From Liolophura sinensis (taxonomy: Eukaryota > Mollusca > Polyplacophora > Chitonida > Chitonidae): a stretch of 64,000 nucleotides of DNA. The notes under the pieces are model-generated. The model saw nothing but the letters and a program-made list of their open reading frames with translations. It was not told the DNA's origin and ran no database searches. Within the stretch, counting starts at the first letter, position 1. Each line of letters starts with the position of its first letter. This document shows, one piece after another, positions 11,291 through 21,615 of the stretch. Location: positions 4,898,001 to 4,962,000 of the forward strand of contig NC_088300.1 in the NCBI RefSeq assembly GCF_032854445.1, read 5' to 3'. The translations under genes were made by a program, and so were the position numbers.

Positions 11291-13080
11291 CCATGCAATA
11301 AGGCACATAAATATATGTGTTACCTGTTATTCATTCATTTATGTGGATTTTCAGTAGTTAAACTAGAAGTAGTTTAATTTTGCAATCTCCGTGGCAAAAT
11401 GTAGTTCTGTCCATTAATGATGAGGATTTCTAAAGAAGTTCAAATGTCCAAGGTAATACACTGCATATCATGATAGGGTAGTCTAGCAAAAGGCCTCGCG
11501 AGCGTGGTTGGCCGCTCATTGCTGATCGTTTGTCAGATATTTCACAGATGAAGGTTTTCTTAGACTTATCTTAGTTTTCATTAAATCAGACGCAAAAAGT
11601 TTTAATCAAAGCAACATAAAACGATGATGAATTAAAATGAGAATCTGCAAATTCCCTAACCAAGCAATCTATAACGGTCAGTTCCTATGTACTGTTAGGC
11701 TACTATAAACAATGACTCAATGACAGTGAAAGGGACTTGTATGTATTTTGTTCATGTATTCACTGGGTGGTCAATAAACTACAAATAACATCAATGCACA
11801 TTTGTTTACCTAATCCTTCTTAAGCCATGGTGCTAGGAGGTGTAAGCCGCTATTTTTAACGCGCAGACAGAATAAAACCCTAATGAGATAAACTGAGACG
11901 AGGCCAGATGTCATTGGTTACGTATGACCATTTGCCAGCTATCACACTGTCGTCGCTGCTTTTGCTTTACACTCCATGTTACTGTCTTTCACTTTCTACT
12001 CTGATGGTATTTAAACCACACACACAAACTTATCGCCCGTAAAATTTCCCACCGACTATGCATATAATAGAGGGGTAATTAAAAGATATAAAATATACCT
12101 CCGAAATGAAATTTTAGTTTTTAATTTTTGGCATAACAATCATTTCCCTTAAAGCCATAATCTTTCATGTAGTGTTCCTTTTCATGTGTCTTTTAAACAT
12201 GCTTTGCCTTAAGCATTTTCGATTTAATATTAACCTCGTTGCTTTTTTAAAATTTCTTTTTTTTATCATTTACATGTCATATTGAAAGATGCCTCTTCAG
12301 TGGGTCATTTTTAACAGTTATTTTTTCTGCCATTGTATGATTGTGTTCACGGATGTGTATTTATCTGATGTATGTGGGGGTGAGTCGCCAGTTTCTGTGT
12401 TAGGTCTGACTTCAGCCCATCAGCTGCCTCCAGGCATTAATTTGTGCTTACTGTACCATGAGTGACTAAACAACTTATGACATCAGGGCCCGGGTTCACG
12501 AATGTTACTAAATTCTGTCCATTTCTGAAGTCGATATAGATTTATGCAAATGTTCATCATGAAGTGTTTCTCGAAAAACTTAATTGAAACACTACATAGG
12601 TATGGGCAAGATGGTTGAACAAGTCAGCTCTGTAAACATCTTATTTTCGCAGGTTATTGTTTGAACACAATGAATTAATAATTAATAATGTGAATATATT
12701 ATCTCTTCATCGGTTGGCAATGTTTCCAGTTCAGCTTCTACATTATTTCTGAAAGCTAAGCTGAAAAGAATGAAACCGATCTCAGATTTAACCCAAGGGC
12801 TGAAAAGTCGAATTTGGTTTTGTCATCTTGATGCATGGAAGGCAAATTATTTCTCACAAACTTCATGAAAGACCAATTAAGCAGCCCTACAAGCGCTATG
12901 GACCGCTTGTTGCCTCCAGAGAAGAGTGGACGCCAGAAAATCTCGAAGATTTCCAACACACGAGATGATGGTTCAGTTCGTTGTCTCCTGGGTTCTCGGG
13001 ACAACAAGCGGTGGGCAGATCTCGAAACACGTTGGTCAATCCAAATGGTCTACCATGAAGTTTGATGAAGACCTCTAGAA
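11291..13080. other. Intergenic; one copy of a dispersed repeat
   Basis: No gene recognised. Bases 11870-12000 resemble sequences at 31245-31350 and 32280-32360 (shared ATTGGTTACGT and CACACTGTCGTCGCT-type blocks). A CCCGGGTTCACGAA start of the kind seen at ends of small repeats lies near 12489. Confidence 0.4.
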
Positions 13081-13084
13081 GTTT

Positions 13085-13284
13085 ATCTATTTATTTATTT
13101 GATAGTTGTTTTATCCCATACTTAAAATATTTCACTTGTACAACGGTGGCCAGCACTATGGTGAGAGAAAACCATGCAGGCAGATACCCACGACCATTCG
13201 CAGGTTGAACTGGACCGCACTGGTGAGAGGTCCCGTGACATTGCTCCGCGCTGGCACGCTAACCACCCGGACCACGGAGGCCCA
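13085..13284 (+). mobile_element. SINE-B, near full length
   Basis: Body block TTTATTTATTTGATAGTTGTTTTA, then ATATTTCACTTGTACAACGG, GGCCAGCACTATGGTGAGAG and a tRNA-like end GCACGCTAACCACCCGGACC. Relative to its tRNA promoter it is inverted. Confidence 0.8.
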
Positions 13285-13289
13285 ACTAC

Positions 13290-14030
13290 AAATTTTGACA
13301 AAGTTTGACCTAAATAATCATGAATTCACATATCATTTCCATTTGTATAACACCCCCAACTGCAAAATGCCAAAGAAAAGCCTTAATCACATTCAGTGAC
13401 GTCAGAAGACATTTCTCATAATTCCAGGAATAAAACCTTCTAACAATTCAAGTGAGGAGTCCAAAAATATTGCCCAGGGCAACAGAAAAAGCAAATGTAC
13501 AGATATACATTTATTTCTCCTTCGTTCTTCAGTTACAGTTCTTTAAACAGCTAAGACGCAGGAAGACGCACGTGTATCTGCACTTAATACTCCGTGCAAA
13601 ACGGCTCTTGAGACTAATGCAACACTTGAAACTCAGGTAACTCCTCAAACTGAAATAGGCCTAGCATACATGAACGACACTAAGGGGAGCTGGATTCAGC
13701 ATAGCCGTGTTAAATCTATAGACACGAAGTGTCCGGCAGCTCAAACTCTGTTTATGATGTCCACCAACATTACTGAACACATTCACGCGTTAAAATCAAA
13801 CATCTTTATTTATATGCGTGAAATTAATAGATGTATTTTAGTAGTTTTTGTTTTTAAGTCGTCCTTATAGGACATACAAGTTACAGGCTTTTAATCAGAA
13901 AAAATCCTGACTAAATTACTTTCATGGTATATAAAATCAGGGATGATAGTCAGATAACATGAATCAGTGCCTAGGGGCTAATACAGCTATACGTACGTAT
14001 ACAGGTATATTTTATTTGATATGATCTTGA
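13290..14030. other. Intergenic, no gene seen
   Basis: AT-rich DNA with short unsupported open frames only. Confidence 0.4.
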
Positions 14031-14039
14031 GCTGTGCTG

Positions 14040-14340
14040 TGTGGAATCCTCTAGCTCGATACCGCAGACTATCACATCGGATAAGGTACAACAGCAGACC
14101 GTAGACTATCACATCTGATAAGGTACAACAGCAGACCGCGGAATATCACATCGGATAAGGTCCAACAGCACACCCCATCGCAGCAGTGTGAATTCCTCTA
14201 CCTCGATACCGCAGAATATCACATCGGATAAGGTCCAACAGCACACCCCATCGCAGCAGTGTGAATTCCTCTACCTCGATACCGCAGACTATCACATCGG
14301 ATAAGGTCCAACGGCAGACCCCATCGCAGCACAACGCACA
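14040..14340. repeat. Compound tandem repeat, 45- and 73-bp units
   Basis: Shorter units around CAGACTATCACATCGGATAA come first, then longer 73-bp units that add a GTGTGAATTCCTCTACCTCG segment (positions 14191 and 14264 mark the period). The first open frame on the minus strand is a by-product of the repeat. Confidence 0.85.
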
Positions 14341-14344
14341 TGCT

Positions 14345-15310
14345 ACAGTGAGCGTAAGATAATATATCCATCGCCGTTTTGTATTATATGTGTTTCAGCT
14401 GTAAGTGGGACTCTAACTGAAGATAGAGATTAAGGACGGCACCATACTGTTCAACTACATGTACATGCTCCCCTTTACACCACTGTAAATGTCATGCAGA
14501 CAAATATTTAACAATGCCAATCTCACGTGATAACGGAAGACTTGGTGTTAGGCGCTTTCGTAAATTTTTTAATAAAATCTTTTTAAGTTTTTATTTAATA
14601 CATAAGCTTTACATAAATCAGTTATATATTTCTTGATGGACCTCAATCGTACACATGGTCAAATTTGTCAGATATAGGTCAAAGTGGATTTTAATGGTCA
14701 CAATGATGTAAAGCTAACTTTGGGAGATAGGGTACAAATGTCTATTTTGATGCCCAGATTAGAGATTATGCATTTGTTATGCATGTTAATTGAAATGTAA
14801 CACAATCTTATGTCAAATTAACTTTTTAGACGTTGTGTTTCGCATTATAGATGTTAAAAATGTTGTAATCTAACATTATTTATTGATTTATTTGACAAAT
14901 TTATTGATTTTGTGCTCACATAAGTCCACCAAATACAAATCACTAATATGTGTATTCAGATATCATCAATGAATACCACATACAAGAACATATGTTGTTT
15001 AGCGCATCATCTGGTTGTATACACAATGCAGATTTCAACTGTAAGGTTACTAAACTGACAGTGGCGATTAAGTAGAGCTCAGAAATGTTCATAACATTAT
15101 ATTGGGCACAGAGATGAAATACCAGTAAATGTATTAGTGAACAGAAAAACAACATCACAACAACTGCAACATTTTTACATCATTTACTAATATATTTCAT
15201 TTACTAATATATTTCCTTTACTAATATCTTTGGGCATACGGGGAAACTCAGCCACTTGCACCAAAATTTTGACCTAAGTAATTTCCTAGACTATAAATAT
15301 GCATGTCAAG
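14345..15310. other. Intergenic, AT-rich
   Basis: No gene recognised. A short triplicate of a TTTACTAATATATTTC-like unit lies at 15183-15230. Confidence 0.4.
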
Positions 15311-15314
15311 GGTG

Positions 15315-15530
15315 AGCTGTAACCCAGCAAGGGCTGACCTATCATAAACTCTAGCTGAGGGGTCTTAGCCCAGGGATGGCTCACCTATCATAAGATCTAG
15401 CTCAGAGGTCTCAGCCCAGCGACGGCTGACCTAGCAAAAGCTCCAGCTCTCAGCTCTCAGCTCTAAGCCCAGTGAGGGCTGACCTAGCAAAAGCTCTGGT
15501 TCAGAGCTCTTAGCCTATCCAGGGCCGATT
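15315..15530. repeat. Short tandem array, about 60-bp unit
   Basis: About 3.5 imperfect copies of a unit containing CCCAG-RGGCTGACCTA followed by an AGCTCTAGCTCAG-type stretch. Confidence 0.75.
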
Positions 15531-15639
15531 AAAACCAGTAAAAATTAATCTATATGAAGAAGGTAAATGTATTCAAAGTGTGAAAGGTGACAAGTCAGCA
15601 GAGTTCCCCCACACAATATACGCACTAAATACCTCAGAC

Positions 15640-16410
15640 TAATGTCCACATAGGGATTTTTGTGCTTGGCATAGAACAGATGAGGGTGTTTTGATATACG
15701 CTGTGTAACAGTTAGATGACCATCTACCTAAAGTTTTAATAACGTGATCCTCAAGTCTTGCATAACTAGCTTCAGTAGCAGCTCTTATCTTAAAGGAGTG
15801 ACCGCCGTAGTCTGCTGGTAGCCTGCTTTGGTGAGAACAGATTTCAATTTGCAAATGACAAAAACCCTCGACAATGGAATTCTCCTGTTAACTGTGAAAA
15901 GAATTTGGATATCATTATGTATTTCTTCCTTAAATGAAGTGGGCATTGAGGTTGTTTTGAACAAAAGACATTAACAGTTATCCCCATTCGGAATGGATCA
16001 GCATTTGAAGCTCTGAGTTTTAAAAACATAAATGCTTGAATATTCACAAAAAAAAGATGTCATAAAGATACAGGAATGAGTTTGGGTCAAAGGATTCTGT
16101 TTCACTGGTAAATTTCCCACCACGCTGGAATCCAAATAAAGCTAGGGAGCATGCTGCTTGCATTAATAAGTCAATGTAAGAGGAGAAGCATTCACCATGT
16201 AGAACTGAGCATATTTGTTTTAAAATAGGGCATGTAATAGGATGTCGGTGGTGATTTGAAACAGCCTGTGATGTCTTAACTCCTCTACATATGGATTCCA
16301 ACCTTGGTCATTTATAACAGCAATCTCATAACGGATTTGCCCCTCCCGATTGCATGTAGAAAAATCTGACACCTGCCAGTTTAGAAGAGCAGTGTGCCAC
16401 AAACTCACTA
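15640..16410 (-). pseudogene. DIRS-like tyrosine recombinase, broken
   Basis: The C-terminal part (15854-15640) has GHSFKIRAATEA followed 12 residues later by IKTLGRWSSNCYTAYI, the HxxR box and the Tyr region of DIRS recombinases. The N-terminal part (about 16330-16050) has PITCPILKQIC and ACSLALFGFQRGGKFT, as in the core-binding region. The two parts are in different frames with stops between, so no active enzyme is encoded. Confidence 0.8.
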
Positions 16411-16582
16411 AGTAAATCTTCAGTAACAGGTCTAAGGTTACTCATACTACAGGGCACTCTGAATGTGACAAATATCTCCAAAACTTGTGTGTACAAACTC
16501 CTTGTGTTATGGCCAATAGCATAGTCCCATTACTTGTCAACACCACTTTGAAGGTCTAAAGCAGGATCACTTCATGGTATGA

Positions 16583-16718
16583 TTTATTTATTTATGTATT
16601 TGATCGGTGTTTTACGCCCTACTCAAGAATATTTCACTTATACGACAGCAGCCAGTATTATGATAGGAAGAAACCGGGCAGACGCCCGGGGTAACCCACA
16701 ACCAACTTCCTGGTATGA
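16583..16718 (+). mobile_element. SINE-B fragment inserted in the DIRS-like element
   Basis: TTTATTTATGTATTTGATCGG, GTTTTACGCCCTACTCAAGA, ATATTTCACTTATACGAC and AAACCGGGCAGACGCCCGGG are SINE-B body blocks. On both sides the minus strand codes for DIRS domains, so the SINE landed within the older element. Confidence 0.8.
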
Positions 16719-17089
16719 AGGCCATGGAGTCGGTAACCTGTTTGCCATAGGGACAAACTCTCTGAACTTCCTCATCTGAAAACCAGAGAGCGAGTCAGCT
16801 ATATTGTTCTGTTTGGTAGTAATATAATTAGCCATAACATTATAGTGGCCATTCGCCGAACACCATGTTAATTTTGCTAGGGGCAAAGCTTTAGATCTGC
16901 CCTTATTAATAATGTCACACAGAAATATCACTGTCTTACCACACTACAAATTAGCCCAAAACACTGCAGCCACTACCATAGGAAACAGTTCCATATGTGC
17001 CATGGAGAGTTTCCTCATTTTGTGATCATGATCGATCAATTCCTCTGGCCTCCTTCCCTGAAACCAGTGGCTTCCAAAACATCCATATC

Positions 17090-17870
17090 CCATTTTTACT
17101 GAGGCATCAGTGGACAATAACACAGGTGACCTTTAGTCTATGAAAAGGGAAAATCCATTCCACTGGGAAAGGAAAGTCATCCACGTCCAAGTCCTTCCTA
17201 CAAAACGCCGTCAGTGACACTGTCTTATGTAACTCCTTAACAGCAAGAGCAAGGAGATATAATATAAAACTTCTTCCTGGGCAAATAACAGGCATGTCAT
17301 AATGTAAATGGCCAAACAGTACCAAGAGTTCTCGATTTGTACATTTACGCTTATTAATGAGAGAGCCAATAAGGTAGGAAATCCTATCGTTTTTTTCCTT
17401 CCGCAGTCTGGCTTCAAATTTCTCAGAGTACAAAATAATCCTTAAGTATTTGATCGCTGTATACGGCCCAATAGGTTTGCTGGGAGACAATGGGATATTT
17501 AACAACTGAAAAATATGTAAAATTTTGTTCACAGTTTCCTTTGCATTATCCCCAGGTTCATCCAGACTATGGGAATCAACTGAGGAAATATTTAACATCA
17601 TAGTTATGTCTTGCTACCCAAGAAATGGCACAAGCTAATGTACCAAACAAAACTGGGCTTGAGCGACAACCAAAGACAAGGCGACAGTAGAAATAATAGT
17701 TGAATTCCCAAGCCACTCCGAACAAATGCCACTGGTCTGGGCGGATAGGAATTTGCTTGAACGCATCCTTCACGTCTGTGTTGCTCATCTGAGTACCACA
17801 ATCCAATTGTTGAACTAAATAAAGCACAATTAAAGTCTTCAACTGTCTCTGCTGAAAACCAAACCTAAGT
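17090..17870 (-). pseudogene. DIRS-like reverse transcriptase, broken
   Basis: Two overlapping frames carry the palm and thumb: MSNTDVKDAFKQIPIRPDQW and the FGCRSSPVLFGTL block from 17842 to 17600, then a frame change into LLNIPLSPSKPIGP, KFEARLRKEKNDRISYLI, ELLVLFGHLHYDM and CPGRSFILYL. The order and spacing follow DIRS RT. At the YxDD site the frame changes and the motif is not intact. Confidence 0.82.
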
Positions 17871-18042
17871 TTTCTCCAACTTTAATTGACGGTTTAATTG
17901 TTTGCTGTGGACGTGACGTCTGAACTGCAGGTTTGAGCAGGGGTGGTTTAGCCTGGATCGGTGGTTGCGCACCACAGTGCCTGATCCTTTTGAAATACTG
18001 TTCCTGCTATGTCCAAATCCCTCACCTGAACCGTTTTCTTCT

Positions 18043-18590
18043 TCAGGATGTTTTTGATGGTCTGAACCACACGCTTATCTTCTTGAATCTTGGGGGAAGA
18101 CCGCTGTCCGAACGAAGTTCTTCTGGTATACCATGGCGTGAAAAGATACTTTTCAGAGCGTTGATAACTTCTGTAGTTTCTGTGGTGTTTGTCGTTGTTG
18201 CTACCTCAAGGTCGCGAGAGAAATAGTGCACTACAGTCAAGTAGTCTTTGTTGCGTAAGTGAAACAAATCTGTGGCGACCATTTGCCAGGGTCGCTTAGA
18301 GGTTGTAGTAGGCATCAATGGTTCTGCCCGGGGTTTCTGTGTACTGCACATGTTTTGCTCTTGTCTACAAGATCATTAATTTCCAGACTGAGTCCGGGCC
18401 ACCAGACGAATCTTTGTGCTGTGTGTCTGCATTTTACGATTCCATGGTGTCCTTTGTGGAGCTTGTCGAGTATGTCCAACCTCATACTAGATGGTATAAG
18501 TAATCTGGTTCCTTTAGCGAGTGATATTTCACCTCTAATCGCCCAGTATGGCTTCAGAGAGTCTAATTTATTTACACACTTCATCTTCTA
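18043..18590 (-). pseudogene. Ty3/gypsy integrase, broken
   Basis: The zinc-binding part reads HKGHHGIVKCRHTAQRFVWW, then CAVHRNPGQ. The catalytic core is in another frame: WQMVATDLFHLRNKDYLTVV holds the first Asp and GIPEELRSDSG the second. A frame change separates the parts and the region after the second Asp is corrupted. Confidence 0.8.
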
Positions 18591-18821
18591 ACTCAGCTTC
18601 CCGGATCATCTGAAGTTTTGTGTCCGATATCGGTATAGCCTCAATTATGTTCTCTACGTAGGCTTCCATTTCCTTGCTGCTGATTGCCGAAGTTTGGAAG
18701 CTATGGAGACGCAAGAGCACGTCTGATACGTACATGTCCTTTCCGGGTACGTGGTTGATTGCCTTGAAATCACACTTCATCAACCTCATTCGGCAACGTT
18801 GTGTCCTTGGAGGAAGTTCAT

Positions 18822-19980
18822 CTACAGTGTGTCGTCCGTTTCAGCTGTGATTGATTTCCCCATTATCAAGTCACTGGTCCTTTCACAGGCCCACGTCAAC
18901 GCTAGAGGCTCCTTGTCGATCTGTGCGTATCTCATTTCTGTTTGTGTTAGTGAGCGTAATATGAAACACGCTGGATGCCATGTGTCGTCGTCCTGTCTTT
19001 GTGACAGTACACCACCAAGATGTAAGATGTAGCATCTGCTGAGATCTGTTTCTCGATTTGAGTCATACCAAACTAACACTGGGGCTTTTGTCATTTCAGT
19101 CTATGTTGGAATGAAGTAACTCTCTGATCGGTTTGGTTTTGTCTGCGAGGTGATCAATGAACTTCCTTAGGTGGTTAACCATGCCCAGAAACATTCAAAC
19201 TTCTTGAGCATTCTTTGGGGGAGGCATCTCTTGAATGCTTCTGATCTTTAAAGGCTCTATTTCGTTCCCGCTGGTCTTGTGCCCTAGGTACTCTCCTTCT
19301 GTGACGCTAAGCAGTACACTTGTTCTTGTTGAGGGTTATACGAGCCTTCTCAAGACGAGTCAGGACTACTTCAAGTCTCTGGTCATCTTGTGCCTGCGAG
19401 TTTCCGTGAGCCAAGACATCAATGATGCTGTCCTCGACTCGTTCAAGGCCTTCCAACACCTGACTCATACACTTCTGAAACTTTTCTGATCCAGAAATGA
19501 TTCATTGGCAGTACATTAAATTGGTATCTACCCCATGGGGTAATGAAGGTTGTCAGTGGGTCTGGATTCCTCCGCCAATTTGATCTGACAGAATCCCGAT
19601 TTAGCGTCGATTTTTGAGAATACTTTAGCACCAGTTGTGTTAACTGCTGGGAGTGGATGGTTTTCCCGCTTTACATAGTTGTTAAGCATGGAGAGATCCA
19701 CGCATATCCTGATTTTCCACTGGCTTTTATTGTTTCTCCCACTCTGTTGGGTTGTCTACTTTGGATATCACTGGCATCTCTCACATCCGGTCTAACTCTT
19801 TCTTTGTGGATTCGTATAATGGCCTTGGAACTCGTCTAGGTGAGGAAACTGCGCATGGTTTGGCATCCTCTTTTAATGTTATTTTGTATGCAGAGTCCAT
19901 TTGTCTTAATCCTTTGAACAGTTTGGGGTGATTTTTCATTACTATCGATTTGTAACCCGCTGACTTTGACACCAAGAGAT
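18822..19980 (-). pseudogene. Ty3/gypsy reverse transcriptase and RNase H, broken
   Basis: RT begins KNHPKLFKGLRQMDSAYKIT and continues to PLYESTKKELDRM, the fingers entry typical of the family. Later pieces include NPDPLTTFITPWGRYQFNVL in another frame. RNase H reads ADQTKP-like sequence outside a continuous frame, then WHPACFILRSLTQTEMRYAQ, IDKEPLALTWACER. Frame changes are frequent. Confidence 0.78.
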
Positions 19981-21244
19981 GGTCAATACTTTGTTTCTCA
20001 CAGATAATGGCGCTGTAAATGTTCCTTTACACTTCATTTCATATCTGAATGACATTAACATCTGCATCCGTTTCAAATTTAAATGCAGTCACATATTCGA
20101 TCACTTTGACCATCGTCGGCCATCCATGGGTTGTTGTTACTGGTATTCCCAATGCTGTCAATCGCCGAAATATCACCAAGAAAGAAATCTTCATCATCAC
20201 TACAGTTGCTCGCTGTATTCACTTCATGAAGTGCACTTTATTACGATTGAAACATGCCTTGCCGTAGTGACCTCGTTTCATACAAATGTTGAAAGCTGCA
20301 TCACGAGCTGGGCAATTCGCTTAACCTAGACACCGGCTACAATTTCGGTACTATGTAGGTTTGCTGCTTGAGGCTGTGTGTGTGATTTATTTTTACTTGA
20401 TTTCTATTTATATTTTTTTGATACTGATGTTTTCCTTTATTTTGTTCCCTATATACTCTAGTCTATTAAAGAACTAGGTTGGAAAATGCCTTGCTGTTTC
20501 TTGACAGTTTCTCTTTGCTTTCTCTAGTGTCAGTTCTGCATCCAGCTGTAATTTCTCAGACAAGGATTTATCCTTGATACCACTCACAGTTTGGTCCCGA
20601 ATAAACTGTTCTTTTAGGGCTCCATATTCACAGTATTCTGCCAAACTGAATACCTCTGTGATCTAAGAATCTACAGGTTCTTCTGATTTCTGATGTCTCA
20701 GCTTAAATTTAGTTCTTCCAAAGATCACATTCGTCTTCATCACGAAATGACCCTCAAATTTCTGTATTACTGTCACATAATCAGACATTCCGTCATCTGT
20801 CAAATTTAACGAACTCAGGACATCCGCTTCTTCTCCCATAAAACAAATCAAATTTTTTACCTGTGTCTCGCCTGATCTCCCGTTCAACCCGGTTGCTTTT
20901 CTTTCAAATCACCAGATCCATTTGGTCCATTCTTCTAGCTAGAAGGAAAACTTCATGATGTTGTCGTTGTTGTGGTTCTCTTCTGCCATTTTATCGACTC
21001 ACTTTGTTTACAGTAGACGTTCACATAACTCAGAATGAGGACAACCTTCCAATTCTGAAATTAAATCTTTAACATTCATTGGCGTACTTGCAAACATAGG
21101 CCTGCTTTCCGTGGAAATTCACAAAAGCAATTTGTGATAGTCATAGAATGTACTGTCATTAAAGCGTGAACTCATCTCAAGAATGTCACGCATGTAAGCA
21201 TCAACTTCCTGCCTTATTTGAGGATAAGTTCCACACATAATGCA

Positions 21245-21340
21245 CGTAAGTCCGGTTTTCTCCCACCATAATGCTGGCTGCCATTGTATAAATGAAATAT
21301 TCTTGAGCAGGGCGTAAAACAGCAATCAAATAAATGCTCA
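21245..21340 (-). mobile_element. SINE-B fragment
   Basis: Reverse copy: CCGGTTTTCTCCCACCATAA, TGCTGGCTGCCATTGTATAA, GAAATATTCTTGAG and a GGGCGTAAAACAGCAATC end. The tRNA-like end is missing. Confidence 0.75.
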
Positions 21341-21615
21341 TCGCTACCGTGTGCTATGAAGTGGGGCATATCTATCAAAGATACGGGTGGTGACATGCAT
21401 ACCTAAGACTGTAAAATGGTTCAAATTGCTTTCATTCCACCATATGGACAGACCAGTTCATGACTTTTCTTAAATGAGAAAGCATGACAGTTGCCACGCG
21501 TGGATATTAGTATTGTGAAGCACTATAATTAATTGTTCTAATACTGGGAATATTCTATATTCTCAATCAGAGTTAACCTATGTTTTTGATGGTTCTGTTT
21601 CTGAGAGCTGGCAGA

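Larger units (their letters stand above)
15640..17890 (-). mobile_element. DIRS-like (tyrosine recombinase) retrotransposon, decayed
   Basis: DIRS elements are retrotransposons that integrate with a tyrosine recombinase rather than a DDE integrase. Minus-strand domains in coding order are reverse transcriptase (17870-17090), RNase H end (17000-16720) and tyrosine recombinase (16410-15640). Key traces are TDVKDAFKQIPI and LVFGCRSSPVLFGTL in RT, PGRSF in the thumb region, ADSLSGFQM at the RNase H end, and GHSFKIRAATEASYARL with IKTLGRWSSNCYTAYI at the recombinase C-terminus. Frameshifts and stops break every domain. A SINE-B fragment sits inside it. The upstream gag ORF and the terminal repeats were not found; a Ty3/gypsy-like remnant abuts it at about 17.9 kb. 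Confidence 0.85.
17930..20995 (-). mobile_element. Ty3/gypsy-like retrotransposon, decayed
   Basis: Minus-strand domains run gag, protease region, reverse transcriptase, RNase H and integrase, the Ty3/gypsy order. Gag-like coding lies at 20990-20660; a zinc-knuckle-like segment with MKRGHYGKACFN at about 20300-20220; RT from 19975 (ITLKEDAKPCAVSSPRRVPRP) to about 19150; RNase H at 19094-18822 (LSQRQDDDTWHPACFILRSL); the HHCC-type integrase region at 18584-18320 (KLHKGHHGIVKCRHTAQRFV); and the integrase core at 18351-18043 (ATDLFHLRNKDYLTVV). Many stops and frame changes show it is inactive. No LTR pair was identified by eye. Confidence 0.85.
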
